The notes: generated by a model not told the origin, from the letters alone. A stretch of 64,000 nucleotides of DNA from Tetrapyrgos nigripes (GCA_013368315.1 JAACJM010000274.1:1-64000), one strand, 5' to 3'; counted from the stretch's first letter, positions 44,533 to 56,382 are shown. Program-made: numbers and translations.

Positions 44533-47028
44533 AGACAGTGAGCGGGGCCTTAGGGGGCGGGTGGCGGGTTTTTCCCACGACTCAAAATTTGATGGAGAGG
44601 TGCAGGCGATCAGTAGGGCCCCGAATCTGCAAATAGAATAGGGGTATATGCTGTGGCTGGCTCAGAAAATGCAAAATAAATTCCTGGAGCCGGCGATGAA
44701 AAATGATATAAGTAAATAAGAAAGTGTATTTCGGGTTGCTGAATCTGAATATACAATTAGATATGCAATATCTGCAGTGGTTATTGAGATATGGCCAAAA
44801 TACTGTCCAAAATATACCAAAAGAGCAGGATAGGTACTAGCCATTGCATCAAATCAGCTCTGATCATCATGTGGGCTGGTAAGATACTGCATATGGACCT
44901 TCTAGACATGGGAATATAGTTTATTATACTATATAATCAAATCCTGAGGAGCTATACCCAATTTACTGTCAAAAAAGCCCAAAACTTGGGATGACCATAG
45001 ACACTGCATGCTATAGCATCTGATATGATTAGGGATATGTCTACTAGGGTATTTTTGGTCACTGAATCGGAATATCTACTCGGATAAGCTCTATATACTC
45101 TGGTTCTGCTGATATTGAGTACTTACCCCTAAACATAGGTACCTGTGGCACCTGCAAATATGCCTCTTATAAATTTGTGTGAGTAGGTGGATAAATGTTT
45201 ATTGATAGTCTAAATGTGAATATAACTTCATATCCTCCATATCTCCAAGATACAAGACTCTATTTCTGATTTATTCCCAAAACATTGCCACAAAAGCAAA
45301 AAAAGTGAAATGGCCATGGACACTGCATGTTCTAGCATCTAATACAATCATGGATATGTTTAATGAGGTAGTTTTGGTCCCTGAATCCGAATATCTACTT
45401 GGACAAGTTCTATATGTTGTGATTCTGCTGATATTGAATACTTACTACTAAACATAGGTGCCTGTGGCACCTGCAAATATGTATCTTATAAAATAAGGTG
45501 AGTAGGTCTAAAAGTGCTTATTGATTCCCTAAACACGAATATGAAGTCATCTCCTGCATATGACAAACATCCACGACTCTGTTCTCAATTTATTCCCTAG
45601 ACAGCACAGATAGCCCTAATTTATATCCATATTGAAACATATACCTATCCTTTGGCTGTCTGAATGGCATTCTGACTCATTCTACCTCATTCTAAACTAT
45701 ATTACTCTGAGTATTCACAGTTTGGTGTTCCTCACTCAAAGACATGCTCAGATATAACCTTAAGTGCTACAAGCACCATTACATGCAACTCAGTTTGACT
45801 TGAAGCTACTGGATGTACCAAGAACATCTCCTATATATGCTGGATGGCTTATTGTCTTTCAAATGATACCAAGAGATGAAATAACAAGTATGAGTGTCTG
45901 TGATAATCTCTGGGATGAGATATGCATATGTATATGGTCCAAAAAGGTACTATTTCGCTTTGTGGAGAATAAATTGAGAATAAAGTCTTGGATCTTTACC
46001 ATATGCACGATATGACTTCATATTCGTGTTTAGGGAATCAATAAGCACTTTTAGACCTACTCACCTTATTTTATAAGATACATATTTGCAGGTGCCACAG
46101 GCACCTATGTTTAGTAGTAAGTATTCAATATCAGCAGAATCACAACATATAGAACTTGTCCAAGTAGATATTCGGATTCAGGGACCAAAACTACCTCATT
46201 AAACATATCCATGATTGTATTAGATGCTAGAACATGCAGTGTCCATGGCCATTTCACTTTTTTTGCTTTTGTGGCAATGTTTTGGGAATAAATCAGAAAT
46301 AGAGTCTTGTATCTTGGAGATATGGAGGATATGAAGTTATATTCACATTTAGACTATCAATAAACATTTATCCACCTACTCACACAAATTTATAAGAGGC
46401 ATATTTGCAGGTGCCACAGGTACCTATGTTTAGGGGTAAGTACTCAATATCAGCAGAACCAGAGTATATAGAGCTTATCCGAGTAGATATTCCGATTCAG
46501 TGACCAAAAATACCCTAGTAGACATATCCCTAATCATATCAGATGCTATAGCATGCAGTGTCTGTGGTCATCCCAAGTTTTGGGCTTTTTTGACAGTAAA
46601 TTGGGTATAGCTCCTCAGGATTTGATTATATAGTATAATAAACTATATTCCCATGTCTAGAAGGTCCATATGCAGTATCTTACCAGCCCACATGATGATC
46701 AGAGCTGATTTGATGCAATGGCTAGTACCTATCCTGCTCTTTTGGTATATTTTGGACAGTATTTTGGCCATATCTCAATAACCACTGCAGATATTGCATA
46801 TCTAATTGTATATTCAGATTCAGCAACCCGAAATACACTTTCTTATCTACTTATATCATTTTTCATCGCCGGCTCCAGGAATTTATTTTGCATTTTCTGA
46901 GCCAGCCACAGCATATACCCCTATTCTATTTGCAGATTCGGGGCCCTACTGATCGCCTGCACCTCTCCATCAAATTTTGAGTCGTGGGAAAAACCCGCCA
47001 CCCGACCCTAAGGCCCCGCTCACTGTCT
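44533..47028. repeat. 2.5-kb near-perfect palindrome: two 1.02-kb inverted arms, 461-bp spacer
   Basis: Left arm 44533-45550 and right arm 46012-47028 are reverse complements with only a handful of mismatches seen by eye; spacer 45551-46011. Each arm holds direct repeats of about 319 bp (for example ACTGCATG..(A/C)TAGCATCT at 45003 and 45322, with CACCTGCAAATATG in each). Outer ends are GC-rich (AGACAGTGAGCGGGGCC). No coding frame beyond short mirror-image ones, no clear TSD. It resembles a foldback element or a recent inverted duplication. A transcript would form a long hairpin. Confidence 0.9.
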
Positions 47029-47040
47029 GGCATGCGTGGG

Positions 47041-48530
47041 AACAAAACCCGCCACCAGATACCTGTTCCATGTTAGAACTAGTCAAGCTCTTGAAGAACG
47101 TAACATGTACCGTGCGTCCATTTCCTGTACAGTGTCGTGCCCATATGCTATAAGAATTCGTATGAGGTGAGTGAGTAGCGCCTTCCAGACGCCAAGCTCA
47201 AGCTCATGCAATACATCGGGAACAAACATCTCGTAAAAGTTGACACCAAACTGGAAAAAACGTTCGGAGAAAGTGTTCTGAAGAAAGAGATATGAGCAAG
47301 TATCCTTGAAATAGTCAAGCTAACAATTTACCCAGACAGTAGTAAGACATAGTGGCTGCAACAGTCGTTCCACAGCTGCACAAGCAATGCGATATCCGTA
47401 TTCAAATATCCACCCTCACGCTCTCAATTAAACCCCTTCATTGCTCTGAATCAACCCACTGCTGAGTCCGATGACGTTGACGGTCCCAAAACATTCCGAG
47501 TTGATGAATCTGTTCTTTTTTGACCAGACAATGAGGGCAGGGGCGGCCACCAAGATTGTGAATAGTAGCCAGAATGACCCTGTGAGATAGATTGAGAGGA
47601 GGGTATGTTAAATAGTCTAAATAAATACGCACTTTTCTGGATAGTCTGCTGAATAGGTGAAAAACCGAGGAAAGATTCTCCGGAGAACACCATCACTACA
47701 AACAATCTCGATACCGTGCTCATATGCCTCCATGAAATCCTTGTCCAGTATGAGGGCCCAGATAGCTTGTACAAGCTCTCGTTTGAGATGAGTGAGGGTC
47801 ACTGCACTGGCTGGAGCTTGAAAGTTTGCTCGATACACGTCCTGGAGATTGGCAGGTAGCTGGAGGTATATTAGCAGTGCGATCTTCAGGGTAAAAATGA
47901 AACCCACCTTCGGGATATAGGCCAGATGATTGACGGCAAATGAGGAGGGCTTGCAGCGCTGATACTTTGACTGATTCCCAATGTACAGGTAAATCGGCCA
48001 CATGGATTTCTCTCTGAATTGGGACAACTGGGTCTCATCAGACCATACCATCATTCCCACCGGCACATTTTCCACCACTTGTCCATCAGCTGTTTTCCGA
48101 GCTGCGTGGTGGTGCTGGATATGATCATATTCCTCGATGTAGGCGTCTGAATTGTTAAGTTCCTGATGAAGGCGGACATCATCATTGCGCTCGTGCAAGG
48201 TATCAAACTTCTGAAAAAGTTTGAAGGGCACGTAATGAAAACCCTGCAATCTCTCTGACTGACAAACTTCCTTGATGATTTCCAGTGGTTTGCGATAGAA
48301 GACTTCATCCACTTCTAGCGAGCGTGCCCTAGACTTGGACTGACAGAAGTTATCCGCAGGAAGGGGTAACTTGACGGAAGTCTTTCTCCAGCTATCTTGA
48401 GCACTCAGATCATGCTCTGGACCGAGAGCCTCATCCATGGTCAGCATGCTCGCCGACAGAGAGACAGTTGAAGGAGACCTAGATGGGGCTGGGGATCGGG
48501 ACGGGGACAGCTCTAACTGCTAGATTTAAG
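47041..48530 (-). pseudogene. Plavaka transposase (CACTA-like), truncated and frameshifted
   Basis: From about 48530 leftwards: VDEVFYRKPLEIIKEVC, GFHYVPFKLF, VPVGMMVWSDETQLSQF, MWPIYLYIGNQSKYQRCKPSS, KRELVQAIWALILDKDFMEA, GIEIVCSDGVLRRIFPRFFT and YSADYPEK; a short intron (about 47582-47634); then VILATIHNLGGRPCPHCLVK with a CPxC zinc pair. After 47435 the frame breaks, but FVPDVLHELELGVWKALLTH and ARY..FFKSL remain recognisable to about 47045. The DET and VCSDG regions are typical of Plavaka transposases, basidiomycete relatives of CACTA elements. The C-terminal part is absent; the palindrome begins within a few bases of the loss. Confidence 0.85.
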
Positions 48531-48540
48531 CATGAATAGA

Positions 48541-50059
48541 GGAGAATAGTCCATGACGCATGATACATGCTGGAGGACAAAATTCCATAGCTGCCTCGCA
48601 GGGGCTTTGGCTGTACCCGGGGGCTCCTGCAGAATGTTTTCCACGGCCTCCAGCACTGCTCTGCTACCTCTGCTCATCATTGCAGAATGTTTCCCACAGC
48701 CTTCAGTGCTGCTCCGCCACCTCTGCTCACTGTTACCACCACTACGTTGTCCTCAACGGGGCTTTGTCACTGTCACACAGCCACATTTTAGACCCTTTAT
48801 GTTGTTTCAAATTTTATTCCGCACTCGGCTCCGCATATTTCTGGTATAAATCATTGTCCTCACCATTTCCAGTGATGACCTCTGTCTTTTCATCACTTGA
48901 GCACATCGTGGTCAACGGCGACCACAATGACTTGGTCAGAAATTTTCCTTGTGATTTGTAAGCAACCAGATCTTGTTCGGATCATTCCTCCCAGGCCTGT
49001 TTCAGCTCATTTGCGTCCCTCAACGCTGTTCACTCATTGCTGTCTATGACGTCGCCCTCCGTTGACTACCTGAGCTCATTGTTGCCAGCGATGGCCTCGA
49101 CATATTGACCCTAAAAATTATGATTAGTAAGTACTTAATTTTTTTTCAGCCTTCCGAGTCTCGACTCAGGATCATTCCTCCCAGGCCCATTCATTTGTGT
49201 CTGATGCTGTTCGCTCAATGCTGTCTACAGCGTCTCCCTCCATTAGCTACATATTGAACTCATCGTTGCCCACGTTGACAAAACAAGTTATAATTCTATA
49301 ATTTGTAGCCACTTAATTCTTTTTCAACCTTTCAAGTGCCGACTCAGTGCACACAACATAAATTTCTTGCTCCTTGCTGCCCACAACGTCAGTTAAGGAG
49401 CCCATCATTGCGAACGACGACCTCGATGGCTAGGTTATCCGAAAAATGCTGATTATTAAGTACTTAATTCGTTTCAGCCTTCCGAGTCTTGCTCATAGTA
49501 TAAACTTTGTTAAGTTCATCATCATCTATAATGTCTATGACTAGCTGCCCATCATTTTTCAGATTCCCGACGCGGCCTGCAATGTCCACAGCTAGCTGCC
49601 CGTTGTTGGTCATGTTTGCCGCCCATTAATGTTTTTTAACATTCATACCGCCAATCCAGTTACAATATCAATAATATATCAATTTAATACTGAAGTCTTG
49701 AAAGTTGACCACCGCAAAATTTTTGCTCGACCGTGGCCAACTTCTTCAACACCTTGCTAAACTTACTATACCTTTACAATCCCCCTAGTTCTCTGTATGC
49801 CACTGCCGGCGCACTTATGATCATGAAGCGGATGTGGCATTGCCACATTCTTGGTGCTAGAGGTGGTGAAAGCCCTCCCTCACTGACTCGTCATGTTCAC
49901 AAGTCCATTCAATCAGCCAGATCAATATAAAAATCAACATAGATAAGTACTTATAGATAATAGGCAATAGATACTTGGGATCAGGGATACATAACTCAGT
50001 ACGACTTTAAATAAGCCTACATACAAACTCTCATGGTATACTTACATAAATTTAAGGCT
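48541..50059. repeat. Non-coding region with degenerate tandem repeats of about 155-190 bp
   Basis: At 48620-48740 a segment with TGCAGAATGTTT(T/C)CCAC is duplicated. From about 48950 to 49500 three to four units share CGGATCATTCCTCCCAGGCC, CTCAATGCTGTCTA..CGTC, TAAGTACTTAATT and TTTCAGCCTTCCGAGTC. The remainder to 50059 shows no gene. Confidence 0.55.
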
Positions 50060-50296
50060 CTAAGCTGCCATTTGAGACAAGACGAAAGTAAAATCCTGTA
50101 CGTTGTTCCTCCATGCCATCCTAGAAGCCTTGATAGCTGCCTGGTCACGGAAACCGACCTTTTTGATTTGATTGTCCTTTGAAGCCATGACGATATTGCT
50201 GTGCCAAAAGAAGAGCGCAGCGATTACGCTCATGACGCAAAGTTTCGTCCAATCAAAGAGACCTTCCTGATTGCGCAGGCCTTCCCGTGTGAGTGT
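50060..50296 (-). pseudogene. GSFKG/GGPEP family, loose 3' end
   Basis: Minus-strand frame ending at 50060 contains LCVMSVIAALFFWHSN and WRNNVQDFTFVLSQM, matching the end of copy 2 (VNGVLGVIVVLFFWHHG and VQDFSFVLEQM, 60900-61064). No other exons accompany it, and its upstream side stops exactly at dispersed repeat X (50297). It may be the displaced end of copy 1 or part of a third copy. Confidence 0.65.
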
Positions 50297-50580
50297 CATG
50301 AATCGCTCCCCGCCTATTCATTTCCTTTCTATTCTTTTCCCTTTACTATCTACTTCCCACTCTAACCCCATAAAACATCAACCATTTCTCATCATCGTCT
50401 ATAGTTACCATCTCTTTAGATCTATGACTCACATCCTTATCTCCTCCGATTCCTATCTCCATGGACATTCTCACTGTCAATCACTCTGTATAATCCAATA
50501 CCTTCATCTATCCATACTTGACCTATTACTCTCCCGCCCTTGACATTTCCACATGATACCGTCTATTATTACTTACTCTC
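50297..50580 (+). repeat. Dispersed repeat X, copy 2
   Basis: Second copy of 38039-38325 in the same orientation, with few substitutions and an extra A. It abuts the loose 3' end of a GSFKG-family gene. Confidence 0.7.
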
Positions 50581-51326
50581 AGATGACGACGACACCTAGT
50601 AGATTCCTCTCACCGACATCATTCCAAACCGTTCTTCGTTCCCCATCCCCCCAGGCCCCAGCAAAACTCCATTGGTCAAAAAAGCAAGTACACACCACCC
50701 GTTCACGCTGTCACCCCACTCTGGTAGAAAGATTACTCCCCCTGATAAACTGGACCCCATCATTTAGTAGTTTTTCTTTTCTGAGTAGTGGCAACTTTTC
50801 CTGCGACCTTGGTTTTTTCCCACAGGGTTTTCCAGGCCAGGTTTTTAATGTCTCCCTACTACGGCCCTTCGTAGTACTTAGTTTACAAGTATATACTCAT
50901 ACCCAGCGTAGTAGTAGTTCCCTCTTATTTCCTATCCACTGAGCCATCCAAGTCTTCCTAAGGGTTGGCCAGCGCCCTTACAGTATACAATACTGTAACC
51001 TGTGGCTATATTGAAAGATCTATTGTCGTGTTAGTCTAATAGTGCCTGTGAAAGTATTTCCATCTATCTGTGCCTTGGAAAGTGTAATTGACCTTGCAAA
51101 GAGATGAATCATTGTCTAACTTGGAATGCCTTGAATTCTCTTGATGCCTTTGTCAGGAACTGAAAATCTGGTTGGTATTTCAAGGATAGGAAGAGCATGT
51201 ATTGACCTTGAAAAGGCCATACTTAATTCTTGACCTTACAAATGGGAATTGGAATTTATGTAGTCAGTGTCATTGAATACATTGACAAGGACTTGAATCC
51301 TTTCTTGCCTTGTAAATGCTACCAAA
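50581..51326. other. Spacer; possible LTR-like remnant
   Basis: Around 50780-50860 the string GCAACTTTTCCTGCGACC..GGTTTTCCAGGCCAGGTTTTTAATG looks like the U5 side of a retrotransposon LTR, but no partner copy or gag-pol is present. No gene supported. Confidence 0.3.
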
Positions 51327-51430
51327 CATTTAGGAACCTTTCAAAGGTTCCTAAATCATTTATGAATCTTTCAAAGGTACCTACATCATTTAGGAACCTT
51401 GTACAAGGTACCTAAATCATTTTTGAACCT
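51327..51430. repeat. 30-bp tandem repeats, each unit itself palindromic
   Basis: Three and a half units of CATTTAGGAACCTTTC-AAAGGTTCCTAAAT type. Within the first unit TTTAGGAACCTTT and AAAGGTTCCTAAA are perfect inverted arms around one base; the third is TTTAGGAACCTT-GTAC-AAGGTACCTAAA. Confidence 0.8.
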
Positions 51431-51499
51431 TATAACAATTGAAAAATTATTTATTCATGTCTAAATACTTTACAACAGTGGCAAGGGTCCAAATCCCTT

Positions 51500-54400
51500 T
51501 ATCAGTAACTGGACTTTTGCTGATGTCCTCTTTGCCCTTTCATGTACTCAGTCAATTATTGCCTGAGATCGTAGACCTGGCTGTTGGCCTACAATATTCG
51601 CATTCTTGAATAGAACCATTTGACTTTTAACCCAAAGAGTGTGCTGGAGTGACTGAATTGCATCGCCACACTGTGCTGTACGCAAGTGATCTTTGATCTC
51701 TGGCAAGCCCTCCATGCAGACAGAGTGCCGAATATGAGCGGGAACTGAAGAAGGTAGCCAAATTTTGACATCCTCTGTGTTTGTGACATCAGCAGACACT
51801 CCCTCCAACTCCTCTTTGTTGTCCATTAGCATTTGCAGCAATCCTGGCATATAGATTGCTCTCAAATGCTCATAAGATCCCAATTTCTGCCGTAGGGGGC
51901 TTCCTCTGCTCCTCCACAGCAGCATTTTGACAATCTTGATGTCTTCCACTTGAATGATCATGTCTGGTAGCATGAGACTTCTTGATAAGTTCCTGAAGAT
52001 CCATACTTTCTCAGGGTCAGTGATAAACACACTCAATCAGGATAGCTGACTTACCAAAGTTGTTCCAGCTCTAAACCCATCGCAATGAACCCAGTGGCAG
52101 ATATAACATTCCATCTGGCACCTCCATTGCTTCTGTGAGCCTTGTCTTCTGCCTCCAGTTCCAGTAACACTTCTTCTTCACCCATAGCTGTATATAAAAT
52201 AAGTTAGTCACAATTTCAATAGTGAGTGGCAACTTCAATTGACTCGTAGTGCCACTGACTTACATTCATTTACAACAGTGAACAGATTTTTGACATCCTC
52301 TTTTGGGAAGGGGGCGTTCTCCCACATCTCACATAAAATCTCCCGCTCATCTGTCAAGTCCTTTGGAAGCCGAGCAGTCCAGCCATCATGGGCTTCATTC
52401 TGAATGTTTCGTTCAGCAACAGCAGCTCTGTACTTCCTCATTAGTGTATGTCCTGTAGTAAGTACTTGGTTCGCATGAAATAAAATTAGAATAAATGAGA
52501 ATCAATCTCACTCACCCATAGAGATCATCTTAGACCAGTTCCAGGCTGCGAAATGGTCATCAATGATATCTTGTCATGTACCAGGCGCCATGGGCTTTGT
52601 ACTATACCCAACTGCGTTGTGGGCAGCCCAGATCTGCTCAGAACCTTCACCATTGCTGTTACCGACTCCTTTAATCAAATTGAATGAAAACATCTTGTGC
52701 TTTACCTGGAGATGTGCTGGTTCATGAAATTTACTGACAGCGGGATCCACCAAAGACTCTTCAAGTACGGGTATAATTTCTGGAGGCCACCTCTCATTAA
52801 TCCTCTTGAAAAGATTTACAAACCATTGACATGTGATGTCATAGCTAATGAGGAGGCAAAGCATCATAGTGAATGTTTTAAGCAAATAACCAAAGATATA
52901 GTCCATTGCTGCATATCTGGGTACATAGAATTTAGAGTGAGTTATATGAATATATTTACCAGGCACTGTTTGACTGACCATTCCCCTTTTTGTATATTTC
53001 CAGTTCCATTGGGCATCAACATCTCAGATCTGATGCACGAAATGCTGCCCAATCCCGTGCAATGCAATCCCTGTGAAAATCAAGTTGCAGCTTTTGCCAA
53101 TGCCATGAAACCAACGCATGTGCTAATCTGAAGAAAGAAGAATTATTAGAATAACTATTATATAACATGCCTCAAAATTTTTTGAAAAAATGACACACCT
53201 TGTCGTCATGGACATTCTCTGATAGATGCTGTTCATATTTGACCCTGGGCACGAAATATGACCATCTGATACCAAAGCCAGGATCCCACGAGTATGAGGA
53301 GACAAGCTGATTTTTTAGCTTGAAGTTGGCATCCATTACCAACATTACACGGTACAGAAACCTATCATCTACATAGTAAGTACTAGAAAAGCAATGAAGA
53401 AGTGTCTGTAAACATGTACCATAGCTCCACTGGGATCTCGGTCAACTCCTTTGGTGCGTTGATACTGGGATATGGACATGATGGACAGTGAACAGCTAAT
53501 TCACCACCACAAGTGTTCTCAACACACTCCAGGTCAGGGTCATGAGCATGACCTCCTCACTTTAGGAGCTTTAAATGATGCCACTGATAAGTCATGGGTT
53601 TGGGAGGACTGTAACGAGACTTGGGAATTTCCCAGCCAGTGTTCTCTGTCAGACGTTCAGGTGTCCAGTAGAAATTGTGATGGTGAGGTGATGAAGGAGA
53701 TTCAGTAAAGGAAAAGTGGCTGCGGTCTTGGGAATTTCATGTGTTGAGGGGTAGATACCCCACTGCAGGAGTTGGATAGACAGTCACAAAACAACACTTT
53801 GACCTCATGGATGCCGTTGGTATGAAGAATCTGCAAATTTGAGTGAGTGTTTTTTGAATAGCGGCAATACATGCCAAGGTGACCAAGTTGGAGTGTAAGC
53901 CCTAGTTTGGCAAGACTAGTCTTCTTGAAATGTGTTCCATTCCACTTCTACATACACAATAAGCATACAATGTGTGATAAGAAAACTAAAACTCACCAAG
54001 ACATGATGGAATGGATTGCGTGAATGCCAACATACACAACATGCCACACAGGTGAGATCTGGTATGGCACAGTCTATGCACTGAATTTCCCCATCCATTG
54101 GCGAATTCTTCTTATGGGCCAGGCAATCCATACAGATTTTGTGCTCTCTCACATCTCCTCGTCCATCCCAGCAAATAATCTCGTCCATGTACTGCTGCCA
54201 ATGCCTTTCCTTCCATACCAAGTTCATATGCCGCTGCAAGATAATATATTATTTAGCATAGAACAGAATAAAGGGAGCTGAGCACATACAGAGACTTTAC
54301 TTCATCTCTTTTTCGGTAACTCGACATTAATAACATTATCTGATCCAACCTCAAATATCTCCCTATCCACCTCGGCATCAATCCAAAGATCATTATCTTC

Positions 54401-54643
54401 GAGTGCGAGTGTATCATCATCTTGAGGGCCCCATGTACTTCTTATTGGAGTCCAAGGCGTCCCTTTTTGAGGAGAGCAAGGTGCAGTGATTATCTGCCCA
54501 TGTGAACCCAGCTGAGAGCTTCGAGTGTTGACAGTGTCATAGTCTTCCTGGTCCTCCACCTGATCTTGATAGCTGCGCTTTGAAGGACAACCCCGACCTC
54601 TACCTCGACCTCGACCTCTTCCCTGGAGTAGGCCTCTGATCAT
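51500..54643 (-). pseudogene. KDZ transposase 2 with CxC2-type cysteine cluster; C-terminus missing, several stops
   Basis: Same architecture as KDZ 1: a Gly-Arg-rich N-terminus (GLLQGRGRGRGRGRG), WTPIRSTWGPQDDDTLALED, cysteine cluster (CMDCLAH..C..C..C..CC, HSRNPFHH), the catalytic LISYDITCQWF, FHEPAHLQVKHKMFSFNLI, EQIWAAHNAVGYSTKPMAPG, WTARLPKDLTDE and LRAIYMPGLLQML, with homology fading near 51505 after QAIID. The C-terminal region and acidic tail present in KDZ 1 and KDZ 3 are absent. Stops: TGA at 52574-52576 and 51548-51550 where KDZ 1 has Arg, and a TGA formed across an intron near 52920/52980 where Arg is expected. The start at 54643 is chosen by alignment with KDZ 1; an in-frame ATG exists at 54724. 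Non-functional. Confidence 0.87.
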
Positions 54644-54724
54644 GATGGGCGGAAATGATTGGTACTTTGAGCCAGTTTTTTTTTGGAATTTGGGATCGCA
54701 GAGCTTCCCATATCCCCGGGGCAT

Positions 54725-55268
54725 CAGTTATGACAACACAATTGAAATTATCGCATGTCAACTTCGATTTCAATGCCTTATGTTGTCTGTGCCTCACATT
54801 GACTTCAACACTTCAAAACCCAGCACTTCAAAAGTTCAATTGACTCTCAACCCCAAACTTAAATTCTCATCCATTCCATGTCTTTGGATGCATTGGTCGA
54901 CACTGAAAAGCTACTCAATTACAGTGAGGATGCTTGACTGATAAGTGAATACCTCAATTCTGCTGAAACCGAGGTACCTGGGGGGCTCCAAGATCTTTTG
55001 TATTCAATCCAAGCAGAAGAATGCATTGCAAAAAAGATTGCTGCTGAAAGAGATGACAAGGAAGATAGGTACATTTACACTGGCTTTTATTGAACTCATT
55101 ACTCATCTAATATTTCCTGCAGCACGCTTGAAGAATGGGTCAAACCTCTTTTTAAGTATCTTGTTGGCGCAGATACAGTTGGTGGAAAAGACGATTGTAC
55201 TAAGGATGATAGTACTAAGTAGTATAATATCTTATTTTGGGTAGACAAATCTAAACACTCAGACAGTG
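54725..55268. other. Spacer upstream of KDZ transposase 2; nothing recognised
   Basis: Open frames here are short and overlap on both strands without recognisable motifs. Confidence 0.35.
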
Positions 55269-56032
55269 TTATACATCCACCTGGTACTGAAGACAACCAA
55301 GAGTGTGTAAAGACACCAATTCTTGCTTCCCCAACAACGCAGCCCAATGAATGTCCTCCACATTTTGCAATAACCTCAATAAGTCTTGTATAAGCGTGTC
55401 AACTTCTTTATACTCCAAAGTGTATCCAAGCTCCCCCAGGATCTCGTTACTCTGGGATTGTAGCAATGAGATGATCTCATTGAGAGCGGATATTGTGTTG
55501 TGGAGAGCTGGGATTTCTGTTGAACCATATTGTACGTTATCAAGGACATGAGTTTAGAGTGACTCAAAGTATGCTTGAGGAGACGGTGTTATGTGTATGT
55601 GGATAAAGTGGTCGTAGTGCATACAAGCCCATCTGACAATACCTTCAAAATAGATTCTGGAAAATAAGAATTCATTGAGAGAGAGATAGAAGGAGACATA
55701 AGGGATACACACTGAGACTGACATCCCTCATTACCCCTGTCTTTTCTGCCCGCTCCCAATAAATTTTTTCACTGTTAAACTAGATCAAATGGTACCTAAG
55801 TGTTAATTACAGAAAAAATACCTTTTGGCCTCTTCCACACAACATTGTTTTTGATACTGCTCCCATCTCTCTTTCTTGATGCGCTCCACATGTCTGAAGA
55901 AGAGAACGGCACATATTTAGGACGTACAAGCCTGAAATAAGGAGATACATACTTTCTGTAATGCCTGGCACTCTTGCTTCTGTTTGCAAGAAGAATTTCA
56001 CCTTTGGTGTGGTGAAGCTTTTGTCGAGGCAT
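55269..56032 (-). pseudogene. Small KDZ-linked minus-strand gene, function unknown
   Basis: Begins MPRQKLHHTKGEILLANRSK with a basic, helix-forming stretch (SARHYRK); an intron (GTATGT...CTTCAG, about 55897-55951) leads to MWSASRKRDGSSIKNN; further exons give YFEGIVRWACMHYDHFIHIHI and, after a TAA at 55554-55556 (probably CAA originally), ALNEIISLLQSQSNEIL and LLRLLQNVEDIHWAALLGK, ending at 55269. The MPR..LxHT..E...ANR.KS..YY/HYR-type N-terminus recurs in mushroom genes near transposons; I know no function. It lies between KDZ 2 and the divergent viroplasmin-like gene. I find no counterpart beside KDZ 1. Confidence 0.5.
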
Positions 56033-56382
56033 GGAAGTTGCAGTTAAAGTTATTGATGATTCTCATACTATACTTGGTTCTTCTGACTTTTTCAAAAACC
56101 TGTTTCACATCACAAATTTTTAATAAAGCATAGTTACAGGCTATAAGTATCTAACTCTTGATTCACTAAGCTAAAATCTTTGTAGAGGATGCACAAGTGC
56201 GTGTTCATTCTGCCTCTGAGTGATGGACTCAAGATGCCAGTCAACTGCCAGATACTTAATACTCTCACACTTCACTTCATATTGCAGACTCAGTTCTTTC
56301 TCGGACCATTGCGCCACAGGCATGCAATATTGTTCTTGGACTTGTGCCGCATTTTTACGTTGAATCATTTGTGACATGAGTC

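Noticed and set aside
44662..46900. Two identical 60-residue frames (44662-44844 minus and 46718-46900 plus)
   Set aside because: Identity follows from the palindrome; the frames have no start context, introns or recognisable motifs.
48553..48961. Leu/Ser-rich frames upstream of the Plavaka remnant
   Set aside because: They run through a small duplicated segment, and two frames are open at once; no known motif.
38345..50580. One single LTR retrotransposon bounded by repeat X at 38039 and 50297
   Set aside because: The region between holds a gypsy truncated in RNase H, a palindrome and a Plavaka remnant; X abuts gene pieces at its outer side in opposite gene orientation, so X is not a simple LTR pair for that interval.
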